In this document: in pieces, positions 10,534 to 19,117 of the stretch
Layout: each line of letters opens with the position of its first letter
How positions within the stretch are numbered: position 1 is the first letter of the stretch
Source: Streptomyces sp. NBC_01298
GTDB lineage: Bacteria; Actinomycetota; Actinomycetes; Streptomycetales; Streptomycetaceae
DNA: 64,000 nt
Direction: 5' to 3'
NCBI RefSeq assembly: GCF_035978755.1
Contig: NZ_CP108414.1
Coordinates: forward strand, 3,038,001-3,102,000
The notes under the pieces: generated by a model
Told to the model about the DNA's origin: nothing
The model's database searches: none
The model's input: the letters and a program-made list of their open reading frames with translations, nothing else
Program-made: the position numbers and the translations under genes

Positions 10534-11748
10534 GTGACCGCATCGCGCGTACTCGTCCTCAACTCCGGCTCCTCGTCGGTGAAGTACCAGCTGCTCGACA
10601 TGGCGGACTCCTCCCGCCTGGCGGTCGGCCTGGTGGAGCGCATCGGCGAGGAGACCTCCCGGCTCAGTCACGAGCCGCTGACCGGGCCGGGGGCCGCGGG
10701 CGGCAAGCGCGTGACGAACGGTCCGATCGCCGACCACGGAGCGGCGCTGCGCGCCGTCGCGGCGGAGCTCGCCGCCGACGGGCTGGGTCTGGACTCGCCC
10801 GAGCTGGCCGCCGTGGGCCACCGGGTGGTGCACGGCGGGACCAAGTTCACGCACCCGACGCTGATCGACGACGCCGTCCTGGCCGAGATCCGCGCCCTGA
10901 TCCCGCTCGCCCCGCTGCACAACCCGGCGAACGTGACCGGCATCGAGGTGGCGCGGGAGCTGCGCCCCGACCTGCCGCAGGTCGCCGTCTTCGACACGGC
11001 CTTCCACTCGACCATGCCGGAGCACGTGGCGCGGTACGCGATCGACACCGCGACGGCCGACAAGTACTCCATCCGGCGGTACGGGTTCCACGGCACCTCG
11101 CACGCCTACGTCGCCCGCGCCACGGCGCGACTCCTCGGCAAGGCCGAGCAGGACGTGAACGTGATCGTGCTCCACCTGGGCAACGGCGCCTCGGCCTCGG
11201 CCGTGCACGGCGGGGTCTGCGTGGAGACCTCCATGGGGCTGACCCCGCTGGAGGGCCTGGTCATGGGCACCCGCTCGGGCGATCTGGACCCCGCGGTCGT
11301 CTTCCACCTGGCCCGGGTCGGGGGCATGTCCGTCGACGAGATCGACTCGCTGCTCAACAAGAAGAGCGGTCTGCTGGGTCTGTGCGGCGACAACGACATG
11401 CGCGAGGTGCAGCGGCGGGCGGCGGAGGGCGACGCCTCCGCGCGGCTGGCGCTGGCCTCGTACATCCACCGTCTGAAGAAGTACATCGGCGCCTACTCGG
11501 CGGTACTCGGACGGGTGGACGCGGTCGCCTTCACGGCGGGCGTGGGCGAGAACTCCTCCGACATCCGGGAGATGGCCCTGGCCGGTCTGGCCGAACTGGG
11601 CCTGGCCCTCGACCTGGAGGCCAACTCGGTACGGTCTCCCGAGCCGCGCCTGGTGTCCGCGGAGTACGCGCGGGTGGCGGTGGCCGTGGTCCCGACGGAC
11701 GAGGAACTGGAGATCGCCAGCCAGACGTACGCGCTGGTTACCGGCTAG
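10534..11748 (+). CDS. ackA: acetate kinase
   Basis: Makes ATP and acetate from acetyl-phosphate, reversibly. It starts at GTG 10534 with AAAGGAAAG upstream. The 404-residue protein carries both family signatures: VLNSGSSSVKYQL at the N-terminus and YGFHGTSHAYV centrally, plus VIVLHLGNGAS, DTSMG-like VETSMGLTPLEG and FTAGVGENS. Length and motifs are normal. It is downstream of pta and 63 bases upstream of pyk on the same strand, so acetyl-phosphate metabolism and pyruvate formation sit side by side. Confidence 0.97.
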   Translation: MTASRVLVLNSGSSSVKYQLLDMADSSRLAVGLVERIGEETSRLSHEPLTGPGAAGGKRVTNGPIADHGAALRAVAAELAADGLGLDSPELAAVGHRVVHGGTKFTHPTLIDDAVLAEIRALIPLAPLHNPANVTGIEVARELRPDLPQVAVFDTAFHSTMPEHVARYAIDTATADKYSIRRYGFHGTSHAYVARATARLLGKAEQDVNVIVLHLGNGASASAVHGGVCVETSMGLTPLEGLVMGTRSGDLDPAVVFHLARVGGMSVDEIDSLLNKKSGLLGLCGDNDMREVQRRAAEGDASARLALASYIHRLKKYIGAYSAVLGRVDAVAFTAGVGENSSDIREMALAGLAELGLALDLEANSVRSPEPRLVSAEYARVAVAVVPTDEELEIASQTYALVTG

Positions 11749-11811
11749 TCACTTTGGACTTTCCGCCAGGTGGAATATTCCGCTACGAAACAAACCGATA
11801 GGATCCGCTCC

Positions 11812-13242
11812 ATGCGCCGTTCCAAAATCGTCTGCACGCTGGGCCCCGCCGTCGACTCTTACGAGCAGCTGAAAGCTCTCGTAGAGGCCGGTATGAACGT
11901 GGCCCGATTCAACTTCAGCCACGGCTCCCAGGCAGAACACCAGGAGCGGTACGACCGCGTCCGGAAGGTCTCCGAGGACACCGGGCGCGCCGTCGGCGTC
12001 CTCGCCGACCTCCAGGGCCCGAAGATCCGCCTGGAGACCTTCGCCGAGGGTCCCGTCGAGCTCGTCCGCGGTGACGAGTTCATCATCACCACCGAAGACG
12101 TCCCGGGTGACAAGTCGATCTGCGGCACGACCTACAAGGGTCTGCCGGGCGACGTCTCCAAGGGCGACCAGATCCTGATCAACGACGGCAACGTCGAGCT
12201 CCGGGTGACCGAGGTCGAGGGCCCCCGGGTCAAGACCATCGTCATCGAGGGCGGTGTCATCTCGGACCACAAGGGCATCAACCTGCCGGGTGCCGCCGTC
12301 AACGTCCCCGCCCTGTCGGAGAAGGACGTCGACGACCTCCGCTTCGCCCTGCGGATGGGCTGCGACATGGTCGCCCTCTCCTTCGTGCGTGACGCCGAGG
12401 ACGTCAAGGACGTCCACAAGGTCATGGACGAGGAGGGCCGCCGGGTCCCCGTCATCGCCAAGGTCGAGAAGCCGCAGGCCGTCGCCAACATGGAGGGCGT
12501 CGTCGCGGCCTTCGACGCGGTCATGGTCGCCCGTGGCGACCTCGCCGTCGAGTACCCGCTCGAGAAGGTCCCGATGGTGCAGAAGCGCCTCGTGGAGATG
12601 TGCCGCCGCAACGCCAAGCCGGTGATCGTCGCGACCCAGATGATGGAGTCGATGATCACCAACTCGCGCCCGACGCGCGCGGAGGCCTCCGACGTCGCCA
12701 ACGCGATCCTCGACGGCGCGGACGCGGTCATGCTGTCCGCCGAGTCCTCGGTCGGCGCCTACCCGATCGAGACCGTCAAGACGATGTCGAAGATCGTCGA
12801 GGCGGCCGAGGAGGAGCTCCTGTCCAAGGGCCTGCAGCCGCTGGTCCCGGGCAAGAAGCCCCGCACCCAGGGCGGCTCCGTCGCCCGCGCGGCCTGCGAG
12901 ATCGCGGACTTCCTGGACGGCAAGGCCCTGGTCGCCTTCACCCACTCCGGTGACACCGCCCGCCGCCTGTCGCGCTACCGCGCGAACCAGCCGATCCTGG
13001 CCTTCACCACGGACGAGGGCACCCGCAACCAGCTCACGCTGAGCTGGGGCGTCGAGTCCTACGTCGTCCCGCACGTGGACAACACCGACTCCATGGTCGA
13101 CCTGGTGGACGTGGAGATGCTCAAGCTCAAGCGGTACAACAAGGGCGACACCATGATCATCACCGCCGGCTCGCCCCCCGGCGTCCCCGGCACCACCAAC
13201 ATGGTCCGGGTCCACCACCTGGGCAGCGGCGCCCGCGACTGA
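11812..13242 (+). CDS. pyk: pyruvate kinase
   Basis: Last glycolytic step, phosphoenolpyruvate to pyruvate with ATP formation. The ATG at 11812 gives MRRSKIVCTLGPA, the family start, and 476 residues. Visible motifs include NFSHG, DLQGPKIRL, the active-site lysine region VPVIAKVEKPQAV, MVARGDLAVEYPLEKVPMVQK and VIVATQMMESM. The C-terminal effector domain is complete. The short upstream region is AT-rich for this genome (GATAGGAT at 11797-11804, possible -10), so the gene probably has its own promoter despite following ackA. A strong hairpin terminates it. Streptomyces carry more than one pyruvate kinase; synteny with pta-ackA suggests pyk1. Confidence 0.96.
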   Translation: MRRSKIVCTLGPAVDSYEQLKALVEAGMNVARFNFSHGSQAEHQERYDRVRKVSEDTGRAVGVLADLQGPKIRLETFAEGPVELVRGDEFIITTEDVPGDKSICGTTYKGLPGDVSKGDQILINDGNVELRVTEVEGPRVKTIVIEGGVISDHKGINLPGAAVNVPALSEKDVDDLRFALRMGCDMVALSFVRDAEDVKDVHKVMDEEGRRVPVIAKVEKPQAVANMEGVVAAFDAVMVARGDLAVEYPLEKVPMVQKRLVEMCRRNAKPVIVATQMMESMITNSRPTRAEASDVANAILDGADAVMLSAESSVGAYPIETVKTMSKIVEAAEEELLSKGLQPLVPGKKPRTQGGSVARAACEIADFLDGKALVAFTHSGDTARRLSRYRANQPILAFTTDEGTRNQLTLSWGVESYVVPHVDNTDSMVDLVDVEMLKLKRYNKGDTMIITAGSPPGVPGTTNMVRVHHLGSGARD

Positions 13243-13285
13243 TCTCGCACCCGCCGTACCGTGCTTGAACTCTGCCGCACAGAGA

Positions 13286-13334
13286 CCGAGGGCGGCACCC
13301 CGGATCCGATGAGGATCCGGGGTGCCGCCCTCGG
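13286..13334. terminator. strong bidirectional terminator after pyk
   Basis: A perfect 22-base stem (13286-13307 with 13313-13334) and a five-base loop lie between the convergent ends of pyk and the gene at 13368. It is one of the longest perfect stems in the window. Confidence 0.92.
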
Positions 13335-13367
13335 TGCGTCCGGCCGCGCGAGGCCGTACGTACGGGT

Positions 13368-14648
13368 CTACTCCGCCGGGCCGATGTAGTTCTTGAGGCC
13401 CGGGACGGTCAGGGTTCCGCCGAACTGGCCGGCCTGGACGACCTTGACGTTCGTGAAGAACGCGAAGGGGACGTTCAGGGGCGGCGGGCTCTTCGGGGTG
13501 AACTCGATCGGGATCAGGCCGAAGAGGTTGCCCTTGAGGCTCTCGGTGTACATCGTCACCTTGGCCCCGCGGATCTTCGAGGTGGACCCGGGACGGGACT
13601 TCAGGTGGGCGATGTTCTTGCCGGTGCCGACCGTCTGGTAGAGGTCCTTGATGTCCAGGGAGTCCGCGGTGAACTTCAGGACGGTCTTGATCTTGCCGCT
13701 CGCCGTCTTCACCTCGACGATGCCCTCGTAGTCGAGGCCGTAGAGGGTCAGCAGCGAGCTGTCCAGGTACCAGGGCTCGTCCGGGAGCAGCGGGATGCCC
13801 GGCTCCAGTTCGGCGTCGGCCAGGGCCTTGGCGTCGTAGGTCGGGCAGGGGAAGGGTTCCTTCCCGTTCTTGCCCTTGTCCTTCGGGCCCTCCGTCGCCG
13901 TTTCCGGCTCCGGCTTCGGCTTCGGCTTGGCCGTCTTGCCCGTCTCGTCCTTCGGGGTGGCCTTGGTGCCCTTGACCTCGTCGGAGAGCTCCGAGACGGT
14001 GGCGCCGGCCTGCTGGGCGGCGTCGCGGATCGCGTCCGCGGCCGGGTCCGGCGCGGGCGCGGCGGTCTTGGTCGCGGTGGTCGCGGTCGCGGTCGGGGCC
14101 GGCGCGGACGGGGTTCCCGTCAGCGGCCTGCCGAGCGCGTCGACCAGCCCCTTGACGGCGTCGCCGACGCCGAGCGGGTCCAGCGGGTTCGTCTGCTTGG
14201 CGGCGGAGCCCGCCACCGGCATGAGGCCCGGCTTCTCGGCGGGCTTCTCCGCGGTTCTCGCCACCGGCTTGCCGGCCGAGGGGCTGGCGCCCGGCGAAGG
14301 CACCGCGGTGGGCGACTTGCCCGGTGCGGGCGTCGTCCGTGGAGTCTTGGAAGGCGTCTTGGAAGGCGTCTTCGCCGACGGGGAGGCCGATTCCGCGGGC
14401 TCGTCGGACCGCGTCACGCACGGTCCGGGCGCGAAGGGGATCTCCTTGTCGTCGGCCACCGCCAGCTTCGGCGCCATGCTCATGCCGACGAACACCGCGG
14501 TCGGCATGGCGGCCAGCGCCATCGTCTTGCCGACGGGTATCTGGATCTTGGTCAGCAGCGACTTCCTGGGCGCCGCGTGGCGCGGGCCCTTCCTTTCACG
14601 GGACTCCGCACCCGGAGCCTCGCCCCGTTGCGTTTCGTCACCCCGCAC
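13368..14648 (-). CDS. secreted or anchored Pro/Ser/Thr-rich protein of unknown function
   Basis: 426 residues. GTG at 14648 is chosen because GGGAGGA sits a few bases upstream; an ATG at 14663 is possible but lacks a site. Either start overlaps the DUF6114 stop. After a basic N-terminus there is one hydrophobic segment (about 37-60, MALAAMPTAVFVGMSMAP), then a long disordered Ser/Thr/Pro/Lys stretch (about 75-250) with KTPSKTPSKTP, then a compact C-terminal domain of about 170 residues (from FPCPTYDAKAL) rich in beta strands. It is the third gene of the DUF6230-DUF6114 operon, which suggests an envelope role. I do not recognise the C-terminal domain. Confidence 0.8.
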   Translation of the reverse strand: MRGDETQRGEAPGAESRERKGPRHAAPRKSLLTKIQIPVGKTMALAAMPTAVFVGMSMAPKLAVADDKEIPFAPGPCVTRSDEPAESASPSAKTPSKTPSKTPRTTPAPGKSPTAVPSPGASPSAGKPVARTAEKPAEKPGLMPVAGSAAKQTNPLDPLGVGDAVKGLVDALGRPLTGTPSAPAPTATATTATKTAAPAPDPAADAIRDAAQQAGATVSELSDEVKGTKATPKDETGKTAKPKPKPEPETATEGPKDKGKNGKEPFPCPTYDAKALADAELEPGIPLLPDEPWYLDSSLLTLYGLDYEGIVEVKTASGKIKTVLKFTADSLDIKDLYQTVGTGKNIAHLKSRPGSTSKIRGAKVTMYTESLKGNLFGLIPIEFTPKSPPPLNVPFAFFTNVKVVQAGQFGGTLTVPGLKNYIGPAE

Positions 14649-15225
14649 TGTTCCTCCCGCCATCGGCGTGGGCAGTCGTCTCGCTCGCGTATGCCGTCGT
14701 TTCCGTCTCGCGCTGTCCCGGGAAGGCCTGGGGCATCGTCTGCTGCGTCTCCTGCGGCAGCGAACCCCCCGCGCCCTTGCCGAGGTCCACGGCCTGTGTC
14801 TGCACGGCCTCGGCCGGCCCGCCCGGCACCCAGGCCAGCGCCATGCCGCCGCCGACCAGCGCGAGGATGAACCCGACGCCGAAGCCACCGAGGTTCGACA
14901 CCGGCAGGGACACCAGCGCCAGCAGGATCGCGGCGACTCCGGCGAAGATCCGGATGCCCTGCTGGAACCAGAGCGCGAGGCCCAGGGTGAACAGCAGGAC
15001 GCCGATGATCAGTGAGCCGGCGCCGGCCGTCGTCGCCATCGCGAAGGTGACGTTGCCGAGGCGGACGTCCGCGTACGGGATGTAGCCGATCGGAATGCCA
15101 CCGAGGAGGGTGACCAGACCGGCCCAGAAGGGGCGGCGACCGCTCCAGGCGTGGAAGTAGTAGTACGCCACAGTGAGCCAGGCGTCGTCTTCGGCGCGCA
15201 CGTAAACCGGGGCCTGGGGGTTCAT
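14638..15225 (-). CDS. DUF6114 family membrane protein
   Basis: 195-residue protein; ATG at 15225 has AGGGAG nine bases upstream. The family hallmarks, recalled from Streptomyces proteins, are RRPFWAGLVTLLGGIPIGYIPYA, then TTAGAGSLIIGVLLFTLGLALWFQ, then FAGVAAILLALVSLPVSNLGGFGVGFILALVGGGMALAWVPGG in outline. Four hydrophobic helices are visible, followed by a polar Gln/Thr/Glu-rich tail from about residue 135. It lies between the DUF6230 gene (112 bases upstream) and the disordered secreted protein, with which it overlaps. Function is unknown; a membrane partner of the DUF6230 exported protein is a reasonable inference from the constant pairing of the two families. Confidence 0.88.
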   Translation of the reverse strand: MNPQAPVYVRAEDDAWLTVAYYYFHAWSGRRPFWAGLVTLLGGIPIGYIPYADVRLGNVTFAMATTAGAGSLIIGVLLFTLGLALWFQQGIRIFAGVAAILLALVSLPVSNLGGFGVGFILALVGGGMALAWVPGGPAEAVQTQAVDLGKGAGGSLPQETQQTMPQAFPGQRETETTAYASETTAHADGGRNSAG

Positions 15226-15337
15226 GGACAACAGCTCCCTGGAAACGGGTGGTACGGAGAACGATGTGGAGCCCGGACGGGCCGACGACGACGATGACCG
15301 CCGCCCCCGGCCCGTCCGGTCAGGAATGCCGGACGGA

Positions 15338-15979
15338 CTACTTCTCGTCCGGGTAGCACGGCTTGTCGCCGCTGAGCAGGCGCAGGTTGAGGTCGGGCAG
15401 GGTGAAGGTACCCGCCGTCGTCGCCCAGGCCTTCTGGCGCACCTTCGTCAGCGTGGCCGTCTTGGCCCGCTGCGAGAACAGTCCGCCGTCCGCCAGCGTG
15501 CCCGTCGCGGGCTTGGTGGCGTGGCTGCCGTCACCGGCCGCTACACCGATGTCGAGGTCGCCCAGAACGGCGTCCGCGTCGAGCTCGGCGACATCGAGGT
15601 AGATGTTCTTCGCGACGGCGGCACGGCCCTTGTGGCCCGTCTTGAGCTGCATGGTGATGTTGCCGAGCGGGGTCGCCGTCACCAGCGACTGGCACATGTT
15701 GGTGATCTTGGCTTCCTTGAAGCCGGAGATGATCACCGGGTGGTAGGACTTCTTGTCCGACCCCAGGGTCGCGCCCTGAGCCACGCTGCCGTACTGGATC
15801 ATGTCAGTGCCCTCGAGCGAGTCCGCACTGACCTTGAAGTCCTGGCCGGACACGCTGAAGGACGCCGCGAGGGCACCCTGCGCCAGGCCGACACCGACCG
15901 CCGCCGTGGCGGCGATGCTCGGCACCATGACGAGCGCGAAGCGCTTCCATCTGGTCCCGCCACGAATCTGGGAAATCAT
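15338..15979 (-). CDS. DUF6230 family secreted protein
   Basis: 213 residues. ATG at 15979 is preceded by a strong GAAGGAGGAA site. A signal-like N-terminus (KRFALVMVPSIAATAAVGVGLAQGALAAS) is followed by a beta-rich domain with SVSGQDFKVSADSLEGTDMIQYGS and two cysteines (NMCQSL and DKPCYPDEK) that could form a disulfide outside the cell. Homologues are often labelled cholesterol esterase, but no serine-hydrolase GxSxG or triad is visible, so that label is not used here. It is the first gene of a three-gene operon with DUF6114 and the 13368 gene; the 616-base upstream region holds its promoter. Confidence 0.88.
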   Translation of the reverse strand: MISQIRGGTRWKRFALVMVPSIAATAAVGVGLAQGALAASFSVSGQDFKVSADSLEGTDMIQYGSVAQGATLGSDKKSYHPVIISGFKEAKITNMCQSLVTATPLGNITMQLKTGHKGRAAVAKNIYLDVAELDADAVLGDLDIGVAAGDGSHATKPATGTLADGGLFSQRAKTATLTKVRQKAWATTAGTFTLPDLNLRLLSGDKPCYPDEK

Positions 15980-16595
15980 GTTCGTTCCTCCTTCTCGGAC
16001 GTACATCTCCGGTCCGGGCGGTGCCCGTCCTGGGATGGGAGAAGTGCTACGTCCTCGGGAAGGAGCGCGAGCGGACGAGCCGCGGCGAAACCGCGTCCGT
16101 ACACCGGCGTTCACCCCCGAGCGACAACCACTTGGCCACGCGTTCGCGCAACCTGGGGGGACAGGCCCCGCCGTGTGACGGAGACCCCCCTGTCCCACGG
16201 CCGGTGCCACTGCCACCGGCCGGCCCGGTGGGGACCCTCCACCGCGGCTCCGGATGAGCGGCTCTGCGGGAAGGACCGAGCGTCGCCGATCGTGGTCCAT
16301 TCACGGCCGGGGCACAAGGGGGTTCGTTACTGGCGGGTAACGGCCAGATAACCTGAGGGAGTCCTGCCCCTGTCGGGCAGCAACACAGGGTGTTACCAAG
16401 GGCCACGACAGAACGGCGGAAGAGCGAACACACCGGACAGTTCACGGGGTTCGATTTACTGCGAGTAACAGCGGCCGCGATTGCCAAGTTTTGGCAAAGC
16501 GCGGCCGCTGTTTATCTCCGTGTCAACAAATCACCGGTGGTGTGCCGGTGTGGTGCCGGTCTCGTGCCGGTCCGGTGCCGGTACGGGAGCAGGCG
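15980..16595. promoter_or_regulatory. long non-coding region upstream of the DUF6230 operon
   Basis: 616 bases without a convincing gene. It contains GTTAC-6-GTAAC (16327-16342, GTTACTGGCGGGTAAC), a second related palindrome TTACTGCGAGTAA (16456-16468), and the large hairpin at 16467-16512. Frames open here lack codon bias and ribosome-binding sites. The DUF6230 promoter must lie within it. Confidence 0.5.
16467..16512 (-). terminator. large hairpin downstream of the YbbN-like gene
   Basis: AACAGCGGCCGCG plus TTGCCAA pairs with TTGGCAA plus CGCGGCCGCTGTT around a GTT loop, with one or two unpaired bases in the stem. It contains two NotI-like GCGGCCGC octamers in opposite arms. The position after the stop at 16596 suits a terminator. 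Confidence 0.75.
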
Positions 16596-17603
16596 TCAGA
16601 AGAGCACCCGCGCGAGGGCCGTACGGGCCGAGGTGACGAGCGGGTTGTCCGGGCCGACCACTTCGAACATCTCCAGCAGCCGCACGCGCACCGCGTCGCG
16701 GTCCTCACCGAACGTCACCTTCACGGTGTCGACCAGCCGCCCGAAGGCGTCCGCCACGTGACCGCCGGCCAGATCCAGGTCGGCCGCGGCGATCTGCGCC
16801 GCCGGGTCCTTCGGGTTCTCGGCCGCCGCGGCACGCACCGCCTGCGGGTTCATGTCCTTGACCCGGACGAACAGCTCGGCCTGGGCCAGGCCCAGCTTGG
16901 CGTCACTGTTGGACGGATCGGCTTCCAGCACGTTCTTGTAGGCGCGCACCGCCCCGTCCAGGTCGTCGGCGTCCAGCGCCTCGATCGCCTCGTCGAGCAG
17001 CGCGTCGTACGGACCGGCCGGCTCCTCGGCGTCCTCCGCGTCCGCGCCCGGGGCGGCGGCGCCCTCTGCGCCCGGGTCCACCTCGACGCCGATGACCCCG
17101 AAGCGCTCCTCGGCGATCTGGACCAGCTGGGCCAGGACCCCGCGGACCTCGCCCTCGGAGACGAAGTCCTGGAACAGCGGCATCGCCTGACCGGCGACCA
17201 CGGCGAAGACGGCCGGGAGCGCCTGGATGCGGAACTCGCGGATGAGGTTCTGGTTGGCCGCGACGTCGAGCGCGGCCAGCGCGAGGCGGCCGTTCGCCTC
17301 GATGGTGAGCCGCTCCAGCAGCAGGCTCAGCTCCCGCCCCTGCTCGAAGCCCTCGGCGCGGAAGTCGAGGATGACCGGAACCTCGCCCGAGAGCGGGACG
17401 ACGTGGCTCTCGAAGCGGGTCTCGTCGGTGTCGAAGACGAGCGCGGACGGCGGAACGGCCCCGGCGGGCGCGGGCGCACCGCCCTGAGCGGCCTTCCGGG
17501 CCGCCTCGGCGCGGGCCTGCTCGGCCTTGGCCTTGGCCTCACCGGCCGCCTTCACCGCGGCGAGGTCGACGACGCCGCTCATGGACATGTTTCTGGGCTG
17601 CAT
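16596..17603 (-). CDS. thioredoxin-like/TPR protein (YbbN/CnoX-like)
   Basis: 335 residues; ATG at 17603 has GGGGAGGA upstream. A charged Ala-rich N-terminus precedes a thioredoxin-fold domain (about 60-165; VPVILDFRAEGFEQGRELS, NQNLIREFRIQALPAVFAVV). The CxxC active site is absent, replaced by AEGFEQG, so it cannot act as a thiol redox enzyme. The C-terminal half contains TPR-like helices (DEAIEALDADDLDGAVRAYKNVLEADPSNSDAKLGLAQ). This architecture matches YbbN/CnoX co-chaperones, which hold unfolded proteins for GroEL or DnaK; the chaperone role is inference. It is divergent from the TetR gene across a perfect palindrome, so it may be a TetR target. Confidence 0.87.
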   Translation of the reverse strand: MQPRNMSMSGVVDLAAVKAAGEAKAKAEQARAEAARKAAQGGAPAPAGAVPPSALVFDTDETRFESHVVPLSGEVPVILDFRAEGFEQGRELSLLLERLTIEANGRLALAALDVAANQNLIREFRIQALPAVFAVVAGQAMPLFQDFVSEGEVRGVLAQLVQIAEERFGVIGVEVDPGAEGAAAPGADAEDAEEPAGPYDALLDEAIEALDADDLDGAVRAYKNVLEADPSNSDAKLGLAQAELFVRVKDMNPQAVRAAAAENPKDPAAQIAAADLDLAGGHVADAFGRLVDTVKVTFGEDRDAVRVRLLEMFEVVGPDNPLVTSARTALARVLF

Positions 17604-17778
17604 GCGTACATCCTCCCCCGAGTGCGCGCGCCGACGAAAAAGATCGGCCGAAACGAACCGATCGCGGTACCTGCCGTGCTGTTCCCGCTGCGTACTGCGT
17701 CCTGACGTGTACCGCTGTGTCCTGCCGTGGCGCCGGGTCCCCACCTGGCGCCGGTAGCTCTTCGCGTGGTTGTCGCTC

Positions 17779-17801
17779 TTACGCTACGAGTCGTAGCGTA
17801 A
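17779..17801. promoter_or_regulatory. perfect palindromic operator for the divergent TetR regulator
   Basis: The 11-base arm TTACGCTACGA and its exact reverse complement flank a single central G. The site lies between the divergent YbbN-like and TetR genes, about 87 bases before the TetR start. Such a perfect, centrally placed repeat is typical of TetR operators. Confidence 0.78.
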
Positions 17802-17887
17802 CTCCCCCCGGCCGTCCGCGGGTCGTGATCTGAACCACACACCCGGGGGGCCGATCGGCCCTGCTACCGGCGGGTATGGTCTCGGCC

Positions 17888-18559
17888 ATGCGCAACCCCA
17901 GCTCGGACACCTCCTGCCCGCCCGGTCGCACCGGACGCCCGCGCAGCGCCACGGCGGACGCCGCGATCCTCGCCGCGACCAGGGACGCGCTGGTGGAGCT
18001 GGGCTGGTCGAAGCTGACGATGGGGGACGTCTCGGCGCGGGCCGGGGTCGCGAAGACCACCCTCTACCGGCGCTGGTCGGGCAAGAGCGAACTGGTCGTG
18101 GACGCCGTCGCGGAGCTCTTCGACTCCCTCGAACTCCCCGACCGGGGCTCCCTCGAAGGCGACATCGAGTACGTGGTGCTCCAGTTCGCGGCGCTGCTGC
18201 GGCGCCCGGAGGCCCGTACGGCCCTGATGGCGGTCGTCGCCGAGTCCACCCGGGACGAGGCGCTGAGGGACCGGATCCGGTCGGCGATCGTGGACCGGCA
18301 GAAACGTCTCGTCGTACTGGGGCGCGAACGCGCGCAGGCCCGGGGCGAACTCCCCTACGAGGAGGACGAGTCCCTCGCCGCCCACACCACGGACCTGATC
18401 TTCGACGTGATCGCGGGCACCGTGGTGCACCGCGCGCTGGTGAGTTCCGAGCCGGTGGACGAGCTGTGGGTGGCCACCTTCACGGCGCTGCTCATGTACG
18501 GCCTCCAGGGCTCCCCCGCCGGCCCTTCCGGCCCTTCCGGCCCCGCTCCGGCGGTGTGA
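17888..18559 (+). CDS. TetR-family transcriptional regulator
   Basis: About 223 residues; starts at 17876 or 17888 are both possible and neither has a clear ribosome-binding site. The N-terminal HTH is canonical: ILAATRDALVELGWSKLTMGDVSARAGVAKTTLYRRWSGKSEL. The C-terminal helical ligand domain (about 80-205) resembles the TetR_C type with LRDRIRSAIVDRQKRLVV, and ends in an Ala/Gly/Pro/Ser tail. It is divergent from the YbbN-like gene and faces the perfect palindrome at 17779, suggesting autorepression plus control of the neighbour. The 3' end overlaps the convergent gene at 18492 by 68 bases. The ligand is unknown. Confidence 0.92.
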   Translation: MRNPSSDTSCPPGRTGRPRSATADAAILAATRDALVELGWSKLTMGDVSARAGVAKTTLYRRWSGKSELVVDAVAELFDSLELPDRGSLEGDIEYVVLQFAALLRRPEARTALMAVVAESTRDEALRDRIRSAIVDRQKRLVVLGRERAQARGELPYEEDESLAAHTTDLIFDVIAGTVVHRALVSSEPVDELWVATFTALLMYGLQGSPAGPSGPSGPAPAV

Positions 18560-19052
18560 CCACCGCGGGCCGGCCGCCGTCCGACAGCGGCAGGAAGTCC
18601 GCGCACCAGGCCGGGGCCGACGCGGTCAGCGCGTCCGAGCGCGGGTTGTGGCCCGGCCAGGGCCTCGGCCGCCCCGGCCAGTCGGCCCAGCGCAGGCTGT
18701 CGGCCTCCTCCGGCGGCAGCAGCCCGCAGGCCACCAGGGCCGCCCGCCCGGCCTCGAGCCCGGCGAGCCGGTAGCCGTACTCGGAGGCGTCCACCTCGTG
18801 GAGGTGGGCGTCGGTGAGCAGCACCGAGGCCGCCACCCCGTCGAGGCCGCGCACGATGCCCGCCCGCACGCAGGCGGCGTACACCTCGGGCAGCCGGCGC
18901 TCGGCCGGGACGGCGTTCAGGACCTCCGTCAGCCCGCCCGGGCCGGGCGGCTCGAAGTCGGCGGCGATGTACGCGTACGGCCCGCAGTTGGTCTGCATGA
19001 GCACGCGGGCGGTCACCCCGTGCACGGGGACGGGAAGGTGGCGGCCTGTCAT
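18492..19052 (-). CDS. conserved hypothetical protein
   Basis: 186 residues from ATG 19052 (GTG 19061 is an alternative). It begins MTGRHLPVPVHGVTARVLMQTNCGPYAYIAADF and has an ordered Ala/Leu/Glu-rich core with VDASEYGYRLAGLEAGRAALVACGLLPPEEADSLRW, then a Pro/Arg/Gly-rich tail. No signal peptide, transmembrane helix or catalytic motif is seen. I do not recognise the family. Codon bias supports coding over the core, whereas the last 23 codons overlap the TetR 3' end in antisense and look like run-on low complexity. It stands between TetR and icmA; no functional inference is safe. Confidence 0.65.
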   Translation of the reverse strand: MTGRHLPVPVHGVTARVLMQTNCGPYAYIAADFEPPGPGGLTEVLNAVPAERRLPEVYAACVRAGIVRGLDGVAASVLLTDAHLHEVDASEYGYRLAGLEAGRAALVACGLLPPEEADSLRWADWPGRPRPWPGHNPRSDALTASAPAWCADFLPLSDGGRPAVVTPPERGRKGRKGRRGSPGGRT

Positions 19053-19117
19053 GGCCGCCACCTTAGGGCGTGTCCTCGCGCGTCACGGGTGACGGGCCCG
19101 CCACGCGCGACGGGCCG

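Noticed and set aside
11749-11811. Riboswitch before pyk
   Set aside because: The leader is too short and has no recognisable structure; a short promoter is the simpler reading.
15338-15979. Cholesterol esterase label for the DUF6230 protein
   Set aside because: No GxSxG nucleophile elbow or catalytic triad is visible; the label seems to be inherited.
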